A DNA stretch of 64,000 nucleotides from the NCBI RefSeq assembly GCF_018063565.1, contig NZ_JAGPBB010000003.1, forward strand, positions 1 through 64,000, written 5' to 3'. Each line of letters opens with the position of its first letter. The first letter of the stretch is position 1. The notes under the pieces are model-generated. The model worked only from the letters and a program-made list of their open reading frames with translations, had not been told where the DNA came from and made no database searches. This DNA comes from Rhodoferax sp. (GTDB lineage: Bacteria; Pseudomonadota; Gammaproteobacteria; Burkholderiales; Burkholderiaceae_C). The translations under genes and the position numbers were made by a program. Of this stretch, positions 17,421 to 26,424 are shown piece after piece.

Positions 17421-18590
17421 ATGAGCACCCTGACGATACAACCCACGAAAGATTGGCGTGACAAGCGCTGGCTATGGCTTCTCAGTCCAGCCATACCGGT
17501 GACCTTTACCGGGTCATTGCTTGGCTTTGCATGGAGCGGTCAATGGTGGTGTCTTCTGTTCGCCCCTGCATTCATCCACTTGGTCATCCCCTTGCTGGAC
17601 CTGCTATTGGGGGAAGACTTTAGCAACCCACCGGAGTCTGCGGTGGCACAGCTTGAACAGGATGTTTTCTACCGAGCGCTGGTCTGGGCCTATGTGCCAT
17701 TCCAGATGGCGGGAACAGTGTTTGGGGCATGGCTCGCGGCAACTCAGCCCTTGTCGTGGTATGCATTTGCTGGATTGGTGTTGACAGTGGGTTCATTTAA
17801 CGGCATCGGCATTGCCACGGCTCATGAGCTGGGGCACAAGAAGGAAACACTCGACCGCTGGTTGGCAAAGCTCGCCTTGGCGCCAACCATGTACGGACAC
17901 TTCTATGTTGAACACAACCGGGGCCACCATAAGCGGGTTGCCACGCCAGAAGACCCGGCAAGTGCTCGCATGGGTGAGAGCTTTTGGTCGTTCCTGCCGC
18001 GTACGGTTGTGGGCAGTCTGCGCTCCGCCTGGGAAATTGAACGTGATCGGCTGAATAGAAAGGGGCAAAGCGTATGGAGCATTGCCAACGACAACCTTCA
18101 GGCCTGGGCTCTAACCCTTGTCTTTTTCGTTGCTTTGGTGGTGTGGTTGGGTTGGCCGGTATTGACGTTTCTGGTGCTGCAGGCGCTGTACGGGGCATCC
18201 ATGCTGGAGGTGGTGAACTACGTTGAGCATTACGGGTTACTGCGTGAAAAAGACGCATCCAACCGGTACGTGCGATGCGAGCCCGAGCACTCCTGGAACA
18301 GCAATCACGTTGTCGGCAACATTCTGTTGTACCACTTGCAACGGCATTCTGATCATCACGCCCACCCCGCGCGGCGCTACCAAGCCCTGCGGCACTTTGA
18401 TGCGGCACCTCAACTGCCAGCAGGCTATGCCACGATGGTCACGGCAGCCTACTTTCCACGCCTGTGGTTTGCCTTGATGGACCACAGGGTTGTAAAGCAC
18501 TACGAGGGTGACCTGAGCAAGATCAATATGCAGCCATCGGCACGACAAAAGATTCTCAAGCGCTGGCACGGTGCCCCGACCGTCAAATAG
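17421..18590 (+). CDS. alkB: alkane 1-monooxygenase (AlkB, membrane non-heme di-iron)
   Basis: This 389-residue protein starts at ATG 17421 behind CAGGAG. It has about six membrane segments and the complete histidine set of AlkB: HELGHK (135-140), HNRGHH (165-170) and HSDHH (309-313), plus the diagnostic NYVEHYGL (266-273). The enzyme hydroxylates the terminal carbon of medium-chain alkanes, using electrons from a rubredoxin and rubredoxin reductase. Neither partner is fused or encoded nearby. The neighbours give no alkane-pathway context. Xylene monooxygenase-type activity is a less likely alternative. Confidence 0.92.
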   Translation: MSTLTIQPTKDWRDKRWLWLLSPAIPVTFTGSLLGFAWSGQWWCLLFAPAFIHLVIPLLDLLLGEDFSNPPESAVAQLEQDVFYRALVWAYVPFQMAGTVFGAWLAATQPLSWYAFAGLVLTVGSFNGIGIATAHELGHKKETLDRWLAKLALAPTMYGHFYVEHNRGHHKRVATPEDPASARMGESFWSFLPRTVVGSLRSAWEIERDRLNRKGQSVWSIANDNLQAWALTLVFFVALVVWLGWPVLTFLVLQALYGASMLEVVNYVEHYGLLREKDASNRYVRCEPEHSWNSNHVVGNILLYHLQRHSDHHAHPARRYQALRHFDAAPQLPAGYATMVTAAYFPRLWFALMDHRVVKHYEGDLSKINMQPSARQKILKRWHGAPTVK

Positions 18591-18735
18591 AACACCACTG
18601 AATCACTTCTCAAGTATGAACTCGCCGGATTGTCCAAGTCATGAGTACCGCGATACCGTCAACGCCAGCCAAGCCATTTCTCGATCCGAAGTGTGGAGCG
18701 GATCCCAGAAAGTCAGTGCCTTAAGGCCCATGACG

Positions 18736-19008
18736 TCAATCGCTGGATGGTTCTTTGATGCGCAATGAAAATCTTGGATGACTACCCGTAAGCAACTGGA
18801 ACATGGCAAAGACGGGTCCAGGCATAGTGCGCGGATCCGTTGTGCTTTCAAGCGCTTGCCAAGTGCGCGATTGTTGACCACCTCGACTTCCTGACTGTAC
18901 CGGGTAACCCATCAATGTCGCCGCTTCGACCTGGCTCAAACCTGCCTTGACGCGCACTGATTTGAGTTCGTCACCACTTGGGGCGGACATTTCAATTCGG
19001 ATGTTCAT
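18736..19008 (-). CDS. small XRE-type helix-turn-helix protein
   Basis: This is a 90-residue protein. AAGAGAG precedes the ATG at 19008. Residues 12-70 resemble a Cro/C1-type domain: ELKSVRVKAGLSQVEAATLMG, a loop richer in Gly and Gln than usual (about 37-45), then SRTWQALES and MPGPVFAMFQLLTG. The recognition region is unusual, so DNA binding is plausible but not certain. It lies next to a small membrane protein gene on the same strand. There is no antitoxin-style partner. Confidence 0.65.
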   Translation of the reverse strand: MNIRIEMSAPSGDELKSVRVKAGLSQVEAATLMGYPVQSGSRGGQQSRTWQALESTTDPRTMPGPVFAMFQLLTGSHPRFSLRIKEPSSD

Positions 19009-19059
19009 CTTGCTCTCTTGAATACTGTTGGGGTTTTGGTAGCACTTGAATCACATCTG

Positions 19060-19269
19060 CTACCAAAGCGCAGAGTCGCGCATATCCATGAGTTGGCGCC
19101 GCCGACGGTTACGCAGCCAGACCGCGAACAAAATGAAGAGCAGGGCGACGAGGCAGGCAGCGACAACAAACAGAGTCGGGGCATAAAACGCGCGCCAGCG
19201 AACTGACGCCCAAAGCAAGCCCGCGCCAGATATGGCTACGATCGCGCCAGGCCTATTGGCGAATTTCAT
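19060..19269 (-). CDS. small membrane protein (69 aa)
   Basis: It has two hydrophobic segments (about 8-20 and 28-50) followed by a positively charged tail (RNRRRRQ), giving a likely N-in or hairpin topology. ATG 19269 is used; an in-frame ATG at 19293 is also possible. It matches no named family that I know. It is on the same strand as the XRE-like gene, 51 bases upstream. Confidence 0.5.
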   Translation of the reverse strand: MKFANRPGAIVAISGAGLLWASVRWRAFYAPTLFVVAACLVALLFILFAVWLRNRRRRQLMDMRDSALW

Positions 19270-19506
19270 CCCTGTTGTTCTCTGTGGTTGCATTAAGAGC
19301 CATCATAGTACGATCGAAAGCCCAGGCCTATTTTCAGGAAGCAAGGATCAAGTATGCCGCTTGATGTTCAACGCTTTGTTGCCGGGTGACTGGGTTTATC
19401 GCGAGCTTGGCCGGCGCGCTGACTGCAACTGCCACGCCTGCTTTTGGTTCTGCCATCGACTGATGTTGTCAGGTCACAGGTGGCGGAGCAGATTCGACGA
19501 CGGCGC

Positions 19507-19950
19507 TCAGGAGCGTTGGTCAAACAATCGGGTCCACCAGTTGCTGCGCGAACTGGGTTGGGGCGTTGGTGGGTCAAGACGTTCTGGTGGCGTGCGTGAC
19601 AACACCCACAGTGGCAAGATCGGTGTATTGCTGTGGCTGCAAGACGACCCCAGATTGTGCGGGTCAAATATCTTGATGAACTGCGGTTGTGCTGGCGCAT
19701 CGGCAAACACGATTCCGCAGTAATCGTGCTGATGTTCGCGACGCAGCAGCGCGTCTGCTTCGTCGATGAATCGCAATAAACCGGCTTCGTCCAAGGGCGC
19801 CTCAGGCCGTTCTTGCCCCAACTGGGTCACAAACCAGCCATGTGGCTGCGCCCGCAACTGCCGCCAAAGGTCATCAAGTTGGGACCAACGCAACATGCCC
19901 TTGAAATTGCCGTTGAACTGTTGCCAGAAAGGGGAGGAGGCGGCATTCAT
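19507..19950 (-). CDS. conserved Comamonadaceae hypothetical protein
   Basis: This is a 147-residue protein starting at ATG 19950. It begins with SPFWQQFNGNFKGMLRWSQLDDLWRQL and contains FIKIFDPHNLGSSC and LPLWVLSRTPPE, a pattern I recognise as conserved and unnamed in this family of bacteria. It has no signal peptide or membrane segment. It stands alone between the small membrane protein and the FlgO-like operon on the same strand. Its function is unknown. Confidence 0.75.
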   Translation of the reverse strand: MNAASSPFWQQFNGNFKGMLRWSQLDDLWRQLRAQPHGWFVTQLGQERPEAPLDEAGLLRFIDEADALLRREHQHDYCGIVFADAPAQPQFIKIFDPHNLGSSCSHSNTPILPLWVLSRTPPERLDPPTPQPSSRSNWWTRLFDQRS

Positions 19951-19987
19951 GGTCAATGAAGATTATTGGCGACAGGCCATATGAAAT

Positions 19988-20002
19988 AAGCGTGGAACGC
20001 TT
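19988..20002. repeat. short inverted repeat
   Basis: AAGCGT-GGA-ACGCTT, a six-base dyad 38 bases upstream of the hypothetical gene on the minus strand. It could be an operator or a small hairpin. There is no further support. Confidence 0.3.
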
Positions 20003-20097
20003 CCAAAAACAGCAAATGATGCCAGAAAAATGTGATTTGATTTGATTCGAATGGACTGATGACGATGATGAAGTGGTTGTGCAATTTGCATGGGCCG

Positions 20098-20133
20098 AAA
20101 AAAAAGCCTGACAGCGCTCAACGCGATCAGGCT
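20098..20133 (-). terminator. Rho-independent terminator of the FlgO-like operon
   Basis: Read on the minus strand, AGCCTGA (20127-20133) pairs with TCAGGCT (20105-20111), with further pairing in the loop (GCG/CGC), followed by eight T. It lies 28 bases after the stop of the FlgO-like gene. Confidence 0.8.
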
Positions 20134-20160
20134 ATTTGACTGGCGCCGAGTCGGGTGGTG

Positions 20161-20718
20161 TTATTTGACCTGCATCACCTGCAGCAGTTTATTGATGTCC
20201 TTGTCGTTAGGCAAGGCATAGTCGTAGCCGCGCACGATGCGGCTGTCCTCGGTTCGCACAAACTTCAAACTGACGTAAGTCACATTGGCGGCAACTGAAT
20301 AAGTACCCACCAGCACGTAGCTGGCATGGTGGCTCTGGGCAATTTCCTTGATCTCGCGCGACAACAGCAACTCGCCGGTTTCTTCTTTGACAAAGACGTC
20401 ACCGCGCAGCTTCATTTCCTTGACATTGAAGCCGGCGTTGACCATGTGGGTGGCGTATTGCTCCGACAGGGTGCGCCCAAGCGGCGCCGAACGGCGCATA
20501 TCGTTGACGTTGACAATGGTGGCTACCAGCACTGGCGTGTCGCCCAGCGGTGCCAGATCAAAACCGGCGACCAGCCGGTTGATGGCATCACGGTTGGCGA
20601 CCACAAACTTGTTCGCCGCAGCTTCTTCGTAAGTGGTTTCGGTGCGCTGCACGGTGGTGCTGCTGCAAGCACCCAGCAAAGCCAATGCGATGGCGCTGAG
20701 AATGATCTTTGACTTCAT
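20161..20718 (-). CDS. FlgO-family outer-membrane lipoprotein
   Basis: This is a 185-residue protein with a lipoprotein signal and lipobox ending LLGAC (Cys18). The mature part has the FlgO pattern: NRLVAGFDL, LVATIVNVNDMRRSAPLGRT, LSREIKEIAQSHHASYVLVGTYS. In Vibrio, FlgO is needed for flagellar stability and surface motility, but no flagellar gene is near here, so the role is open. Its ATG overlaps the stop of the upstream lipoprotein gene (ATGA). A terminator follows. Confidence 0.8.
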   Translation of the reverse strand: MKSKIILSAIALALLGACSSTTVQRTETTYEEAAANKFVVANRDAINRLVAGFDLAPLGDTPVLVATIVNVNDMRRSAPLGRTLSEQYATHMVNAGFNVKEMKLRGDVFVKEETGELLLSREIKEIAQSHHASYVLVGTYSVAANVTYVSLKFVRTEDSRIVRGYDYALPNDKDINKLLQVMQVK

Positions 20719-21395
20719 GGGCCTACCACCTTGACGAGACGGGGTGTTTTCACCGGTTGCAGGGCCGCAAACAGGGTGACGTCCTCTTCCTCAACGTAAT
20801 AAATGTCGGTTTTGCGCGTCAGGTAGCGCCCGCCGGTGGCCACGGTCGTGGTCAGAATCAGCTCGGTGTGGGTCGGCCCGCCTGAATTGATGCTCGCCAC
20901 GGTGTCAGCCACGGCTGCCAGCCCCAAACCACCCACCAGTTTGGCGTCCACGTGCTCAAGGCGCAGGCCATACATCGCATACAAACCCGCGGTCAGCATG
21001 GTAAAGCCGCCTGGCACAAAGTGCTGCCGATAACTCTGGTGCCGAACCACCTGGGTCTGGTAACTGACTTCGATGGCGTTGTCTGGCTTTTGCATGACGA
21101 TGCGGCCGGACTTGACCAGTTCAGTGATCAGAAACTCGCGAAACGCACGGTCGAACTCGCTTGCGTTGGGTGGCAAAGCGACATAAAGATGAGAGGTGGT
21201 CCCTACTTTGCTCAAGGTATCAAGCGTTTGGGCCACCACATCACGCGACAACAGGTTCCAGTGACCTGCCGAGCGCACCTTGGGTTGAACCGTGAGTGGG
21301 AAATTTTCTGATACAGGTATTGGAGAAGTGGCGCAGGCCGACAGCAGCGCGGCACTGACGCCGAGTAGCAACATCCGCATGGATCTGGGAATCAA
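20715..21395 (-). CDS. putative lipoprotein, partner of the FlgO-like protein
   Basis: TTG 21395 is preferred because AAGGGGG lies six bases ahead; ATG 21413 or 21380 are alternatives. The product has about 226 residues with a lipoprotein signal ending LLSAC. The mature region (SHLYVALPPNASEFDRAFREFLI, later TDIYYVEEEDVTLF) matches nothing that I can name. It is translationally coupled to the FlgO-like gene, so the pair probably forms one outer-membrane unit. Confidence 0.7.
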   Translation of the reverse strand: MIPRSMRMLLLGVSAALLSACATSPIPVSENFPLTVQPKVRSAGHWNLLSRDVVAQTLDTLSKVGTTSHLYVALPPNASEFDRAFREFLITELVKSGRIVMQKPDNAIEVSYQTQVVRHQSYRQHFVPGGFTMLTAGLYAMYGLRLEHVDAKLVGGLGLAAVADTVASINSGGPTHTELILTTTVATGGRYLTRKTDIYYVEEEDVTLFAALQPVKTPRLVKVVGP

Positions 21396-21501
21396 GATAG
21401 CCCCCTTGTACATGGTTGAGAAGTCTGAAACGGCTGCCCTCAGAGCCACCGATGCTCTCATTATCAACGGTTCTGCGCGTTCATAACAAGTTCAATACCG
21501 G

Positions 21502-21517
21502 GCTTTGGCTGGTTTTT
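21502..21517. repeat. copy of an AT-rich repeat core shared with polA
   Basis: GCTTTGGCTGGTTTTT here is identical to 24334-24349 inside polA. It is surrounded by AT-richer sequence than its neighbours. I interpret it as a fragment of a dispersed family repeat (see findings). Confidence 0.45.
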
Positions 21518-21564
21518 TCGCTACATACCAAGTGGACGTCGCGGGATTGGCAACACAAATTCGC

Positions 21565-22356
21565 TCATTTGAGAGCTGTTGAGTCGTCGTCGGTGTCGGA
21601 TTCAAAACTGTCGCGGTATGTGAAAAACAGCGAGCAAAAGAACATCGATGCCACCAGCAGCAGGGCGGGCAACAGCAGCGACGCCGCCAGACCCGGACTG
21701 CCGAGCAGGCTGGACAGCGCGGTGACCAGCAGCACGGTGATGACCATGATGCTCATCCAGAGGGCTGCAAAGATGGTGTAGGCCCAAAAGTTGCGCAGAC
21801 ACGCCACAATGCTGAAGAACATACTTTTTGCTGGCGACAACGTTTGCCAGAATACCAGTGCCGGTGCGTGCCAGAACAACAGAGACAGCGGCAAATGCAG
21901 ACTGATAAACACCCACATGGCGGCCTGGAACTCGCCCGAACCCAGCATTTCACTGGTTGGCGCCTGCCCAGCCAGGTACATGCTGGCAAATCCACCGCCA
22001 TCCACCAGGTACGACAACCCCATTACCGCCACAAAACCCAGCGCATACCAGGCGCCCAGGGTTAGCATGGCGCGCAGGATCGGAGCGCCCGAGCGAAAGG
22101 CGGTGAGCAACACCCATGGCATCGGAAACCGCCCCTGCGTCGCCTCGCGGGAGGCTGCCATCAGTCCCAGGGTGCAGGCGGGCAGCAGCGTCATGGCGAT
22201 GGGCAGGCCGACGATTGGCAGCATGCCCGCCACCGACATCAGCGCCATGAACATAAAAAACAGCCCGGCCAGCGCCAGGGGCTGCTTGAAAAAGGTGCGT
22301 ACGCCAAGTTTGACCCATGTGGCACCCTGGCGCGCCGGAACGAGCTGCAGCTTCAT
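21565..22356 (-). CDS. BPSS1780-family membrane protein
   Basis: This is a 263-residue protein with about six membrane segments. It starts MKLQLVPARQGATWVKLG, the hallmark opening of this betaproteobacterial family, followed by TFFKQPLALAGLFFMF. The C-terminus is acidic. Its function is unknown. It overlaps thrB by four bases (ATGA), an arrangement I have seen in related genomes. Confidence 0.85.
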   Translation of the reverse strand: MKLQLVPARQGATWVKLGVRTFFKQPLALAGLFFMFMALMSVAGMLPIVGLPIAMTLLPACTLGLMAASREATQGRFPMPWVLLTAFRSGAPILRAMLTLGAWYALGFVAVMGLSYLVDGGGFASMYLAGQAPTSEMLGSGEFQAAMWVFISLHLPLSLLFWHAPALVFWQTLSPAKSMFFSIVACLRNFWAYTIFAALWMSIMVITVLLVTALSSLLGSPGLAASLLLPALLLVASMFFCSLFFTYRDSFESDTDDDSTALK

Positions 22357-23348
22357 GGCTGCCCCATCAGCGCGTTGTAATCCATCGGTGCTGTGCTCCG
22401 CATTCGCAGCACTTGTTCAAAATGGGTGGGGTCGTGCGCCGCCAGCACACTGGCCTGGCGCGGCAGGTGAAAGTCCCATAGTCGCGAGATCCAGAAGCGC
22501 AGCGCCGCAGCCCGCAGTATGACGGGCAGCAAAGCGCGCTCGGCTGGCTGAAGGGGTCTGACAGCGGCATAAGATGCTATAAAATGATTAGCTAACATGG
22601 ATTGATGGCAATGGGCTATGGGGTCAATACACCAAATATTCAGGCAAACGCACAGATCAAACAGCCAGGTGTCGACTCCGGCAAAATAGAAATCGAAGAA
22701 ACCGCCCAGAGTTGGCGCGTCATCCATCCCGGTGAACAACACATTGTCCAGGAACAGATCCGCGTGAATCACGCCGCGTGGCAGTGCGGTGTACCGGCTG
22801 GATGCCGCCACATGATTCTGCAACGCCAGCTCGGACCGGATCAGCGAGGCCTGGTCGGCGTCCAGATACGGCAAAACGATCGGCACGGTTTCGTTCCACC
22901 ATGACAGACCTCGCAGATGGGGTTGTTGTGGCGCAAAGTCAAGCGCCGCCAGATGCATATGCGCCAGCGCCGCACCCACCTGGGCACAATGTGCGGCGCG
23001 CGGCTGTTGCACACTGTGCCCGCGCAGTCGATTGACGACCGCCGCCGGTTTGCCTTTGACTTCCAACACCAGATTGCCTTTGGCATTGGGCCGGGGCTCG
23101 GGCACGGCGATACCGCGTTCGGCCAGATGTTTCATCAGCTGCAGGTAGAACGGCAGCTGCTGGGCGCTCAGCCGTTCAAACAAGGTCAGGACATATTCAT
23201 GTGTCTGTCCGTCCTGTTGGGTGCTGACAAAATAATTGGTGTTTTCGATGCCGCCGGTGCAGGCCTGTAGGCTGCTGAGCTCGCCCAGATTGAGCGAACG
23301 CACCAGTGCGCGCGCCTCTCTTTCCGAGACCTCGGTATACACCGCCAT
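22353..23348 (-). CDS. thrB: homoserine kinase (aminoglycoside-phosphotransferase type)
   Basis: This 331-residue enzyme phosphorylates homoserine in threonine biosynthesis. It belongs to the ThrB class with an APH-type kinase fold. Visible motifs are MAVYTEVSEREARALV at the start, GGIENTNYFV, the catalytic loop VIHADLFLDNVLF and GFFDFYFAG (metal-binding Asp). The C-terminal RAAALRFWISRLWD is typical. A short AT-rich stretch (22568-22612), encoding LANHFIASY, looks different in composition from its surroundings. It is divergent from polA. Confidence 0.95.
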   Translation of the reverse strand: MAVYTEVSEREARALVRSLNLGELSSLQACTGGIENTNYFVSTQQDGQTHEYVLTLFERLSAQQLPFYLQLMKHLAERGIAVPEPRPNAKGNLVLEVKGKPAAVVNRLRGHSVQQPRAAHCAQVGAALAHMHLAALDFAPQQPHLRGLSWWNETVPIVLPYLDADQASLIRSELALQNHVAASSRYTALPRGVIHADLFLDNVLFTGMDDAPTLGGFFDFYFAGVDTWLFDLCVCLNIWCIDPIAHCHQSMLANHFIASYAAVRPLQPAERALLPVILRAAALRFWISRLWDFHLPRQASVLAAHDPTHFEQVLRMRSTAPMDYNALMGQP

Positions 23349-23502
23349 GGATCAACGTGCAGCCGCAGCGGCCAGGGCCGAGTCAATCCCGGGCGCGGGT
23401 GCGACCGAAAAGCCTGCAAGGTGTGTAGCGGACAGGAGGCAGAATTGCATCGTCAGATTGTAGAGAAACATCCGCACGCTGCCATAGCACAGGCAAAATG
23501 CC

Positions 23503-26349
23503 ATGATGAACAATGCCCCCAAACCCACTCTGCTGCTGGTTGACGGCTCCAGCTATTTGTATCGCGCCTTTCACGCCATGCCGGATTTGCGGGTGGTGCC
23601 AGGTGACCCCGGCAGTGCACCGACAGGTGCCATACGCGGCATGATCAACATGCTGCAAAGTCTGCGCAAGGAGGTGCCGGCGCAGTTTGCCGCCTGTGTG
23701 TTTGACGCCAAGGGACCCACGTTTCGTGATCTGATCTACCCGGACTACAAAGCCAACCGTGCGCCCATGCCCGATGATTTGCGCAGTCAGATCGAGCCCA
23801 TTCATGAGGTGGTGCGGCTGATGGGCTGGAAGGTGCTCAATGTGCCCGGCGTGGAAGCCGACGACGTGATTGGCACACTGGCCGCTCTGGGTGCCCAGCG
23901 GGGGATGGAGGTGATCATCAGCAGTGGCGACAAAGACCTGGCACAACTGGTCAACGCGCACATTACCATCATTGACACCATGAACGGCAAACGGCGTGAC
24001 GTGGCCGGGGTGACCGCCGAGTTTGGCGTGCCCCCACACTTGATGCGTGACTACCAGACGCTGGTCGGGGACACGGTCGACAACGTGCCTGGTGTGCCCA
24101 AGGTGGGGCCCAAGACCGCCGCCAAGTGGTTGAACGAGTTTGGTTCGCTGGAAGCGCTGGTCGCTCAGGCGGGTAGTGTCAAGGGCGCGGTGGGTGATAG
24201 CTTGCGCCAGACGCTGGACTGGCTGCCCACCGGTCGTTCCCTGGTCACCATCAAGACCGACTGTGATCTGAGCGACTGGCTTCCACGTCTTCCTGCTATG
24301 TCAGATATAGCTGTTGGAGCAATGGATACAAGCGCTTTGGCTGGTTTTTATGAGAGAAACGGGTTCAAGGGCCTGGCGCGGGCACTGGCGGCAACCGCAG
24401 CAATCCAGCCGGGCGACGTAACGCCCGCGACGCTGCCCAGCGCACAAGCAGCAGTCGTGCCGCAGGCCGCCAGGGAGCGTGACCTGTTTGACCTGCCGGA
24501 CCCGGTTGCGACAGCCGGTGCCGCACTGTCTGGCCCGCCCGCCACGTCGCTCCGCTATGACACCCTCCTGAGCTGGGACCGTTTTGATGACTGGATGGCA
24601 CGCATCATGGCCGCCGATCTGGTGGCCATCGATACCGAAACCACTTCGCTCGACGAGATGCGCGCGCAAATCGTGGGCATCAGTTTCAGTGTGCAGCCCG
24701 GTGAGGCGGCGTATGTGCCGCTGGCTCACGCCTACCCTGATGCACCGGAACAACTGCCGTTGCTTGAAGTGCTGGCCAAACTGCGTCCCTGGCTGGAAGA
24801 TGCCACCCGTGCCAAGCTGGGTCAACATATCAAATACGACCGTCATGTGTTCGCCAACCATGGCATCGAGGTGCAAGGCTACGTGCACGACACCATGTTG
24901 GAAAGCTATGTGCTGGAAGTCCACAAGCCACATGGGCTGGCGAGTCTGGCGCTGCGCCACCTCGGGCGCGTCGGGCTCAGCTTTGAGGACTTGTGTGGCA
25001 AGGGCGTCAACCAGATCTGTTTTGATCAGGTCGACGTGGCCCGCGCTGTACAGTATGCCTGTGAAGACTCGGATTTGACCTTGGACCTTCATCGGGTGCT
25101 CTGGCCGCGATTGCGCGACGACCCCAAGTTGCGCTTCATCTATGAGCTTGAAATCGCCAGCAGTGAAGTGCTTTACCGTATCGAACGCAATGGCGTGCTG
25201 ATCGACGCGCCGACCCTGGCGGCGCAAAGTCACAGTCTGGGCCAACGCATCTTGCAACTGGAAAAGGAAGCGCACGAGCTGGCTGGGCAGCCCTTCAATT
25301 TGAGCAGTCCGAAGCAGATTGGCGAGATTTTTTTCACCCAGTTGGGGTTGCCGGTCGTAAAAAAGACGGCGACCGGTGCCCCCAGCACGGACGAAGAGGT
25401 ACTGGAGAAACTGGCCGAAGATTACCCCTTGCCGGCCAAGATCCTGGAGCATCGGGGTCTGGCCAAACTCAAGGGTACTTACACCGACAAACTCGCCGCG
25501 CTGGCGCTGCCGGCCAGCGGGCGCGTCCACACCCACTACGCGCAAGCGGTGGCGGTGACGGGCCGACTGTCCAGCAACGACCCCAATCTGCAGAACATCC
25601 CGATCCGCACCCCTGAGGGTCGGCGCGTGCGCGAGGCCTTTGTGGCGCCTGCGGGACACCTGATTGCCAGTGCCGACTACAGTCAGATTGAGCTGCGCAT
25701 CATGGCGCATCTGAGCGGCGACGCTGCTTTGCTGTTGGCTTTCCATGATGGCATGGACGTGCACCGCGCCACCGCAGCCGAAATTTTTGGCCTGGAAACA
25801 GCGCAGATCTCAACCGAGCAGCGCCGCTACGCCAAGGTGATCAATTTTGGTCTGATTTACGGAATGAGTGCGTACGGGCTGGCGCGGGCCTTGAACATCG
25901 ACAATACGGCGGCCAAAAACTACATCGCACGGTACTTTGAACGGTATCCGGGTGTCAAACACTACATGGACCACACCCGTAGCCTGGCCAAGGCGCAGGG
26001 TTATGTGGAGACGGTGTTCGGGCGGCGACTTTATCTGCCCGAGATCAATTCGCCCAACGGCCCGCGTCGCGCCGGTGCCGAGCGTGCCGCCATCAACGCA
26101 CCGATGCAGGGGACGGCCGCAGACCTGATCAAGCTCAGCATGGTGAAAGTGCAGCAGGTGATCGACGCCGAGCGGCGTGCCACTCGCATGATCATGCAGG
26201 TGCATGACGAACTGGTGTTCGAAGTGCCCGAGGCTGAGTTGGACTGGGTGCGTCACGAGGTGCCACGGTTGATGGCCGGGGTGGCACATCTGAAGGTGCC
26301 GCTGTTGGCCGAGGTGGGTTTTGGTGCCAATTGGGACCAGGCGCATTGA
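23503..26349 (+). CDS. polA: DNA polymerase I
   Basis: This 948-residue enzyme has all three activities by motif. The 5' nuclease domain covers 1 to about 290 (LLVDGSSYLYRAFHA at the start). The 3'-5' proofreading domain covers about 360-550, with AIDTETTSL, HDTMLESYVL and YACEDSDL all intact. The polymerase domain has DYSQIELRIMAHLSGD (motif A), YAKVINFGLIYGMSAYGLA (motif B) and VHDELVFE (motif C). It removes primers and fills repair gaps. An AT-rich segment at 24286-24352, in the linker after the nuclease domain, resembles a dispersed repeat carried in frame. It is transcribed away from thrB. Confidence 0.97.
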   Translation: MMNNAPKPTLLLVDGSSYLYRAFHAMPDLRVVPGDPGSAPTGAIRGMINMLQSLRKEVPAQFAACVFDAKGPTFRDLIYPDYKANRAPMPDDLRSQIEPIHEVVRLMGWKVLNVPGVEADDVIGTLAALGAQRGMEVIISSGDKDLAQLVNAHITIIDTMNGKRRDVAGVTAEFGVPPHLMRDYQTLVGDTVDNVPGVPKVGPKTAAKWLNEFGSLEALVAQAGSVKGAVGDSLRQTLDWLPTGRSLVTIKTDCDLSDWLPRLPAMSDIAVGAMDTSALAGFYERNGFKGLARALAATAAIQPGDVTPATLPSAQAAVVPQAARERDLFDLPDPVATAGAALSGPPATSLRYDTLLSWDRFDDWMARIMAADLVAIDTETTSLDEMRAQIVGISFSVQPGEAAYVPLAHAYPDAPEQLPLLEVLAKLRPWLEDATRAKLGQHIKYDRHVFANHGIEVQGYVHDTMLESYVLEVHKPHGLASLALRHLGRVGLSFEDLCGKGVNQICFDQVDVARAVQYACEDSDLTLDLHRVLWPRLRDDPKLRFIYELEIASSEVLYRIERNGVLIDAPTLAAQSHSLGQRILQLEKEAHELAGQPFNLSSPKQIGEIFFTQLGLPVVKKTATGAPSTDEEVLEKLAEDYPLPAKILEHRGLAKLKGTYTDKLAALALPASGRVHTHYAQAVAVTGRLSSNDPNLQNIPIRTPEGRRVREAFVAPAGHLIASADYSQIELRIMAHLSGDAALLLAFHDGMDVHRATAAEIFGLETAQISTEQRRYAKVINFGLIYGMSAYGLARALNIDNTAAKNYIARYFERYPGVKHYMDHTRSLAKAQGYVETVFGRRLYLPEINSPNGPRRAGAERAAINAPMQGTAADLIKLSMVKVQQVIDAERRATRMIMQVHDELVFEVPEAELDWVRHEVPRLMAGVAHLKVPLLAEVGFGANWDQAH
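24286..24352. repeat. AT-rich repeat-like segment within polA
   Basis: It contains GATATAGCTG, ACAAGCGCT (also present in mltB on the other strand at 62594-62602) and the 16-mer shared with 21502-21517. Its base composition differs from the flanking polA sequence. It encodes part of the linker between the 5' nuclease and proofreading domains. Confidence 0.45.
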
Positions 26350-26424
26350 AGGCTCTGACGGTCTGGCGCCCGAAGTGTTTGGGTTAAGCTTGGATCGGGT
26401 TTTGGCAATGTGGAGGTTTTTGCG

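Noticed and set aside
24301-25764. Long open frame on the minus strand within polA (and similar ones inside bkd and the GGDEF-EAL-CZB gene)
   Set aside because: These are by-products of GC-rich coding sequence on the other strand; the plus-strand PolA motifs are continuous and decisive.
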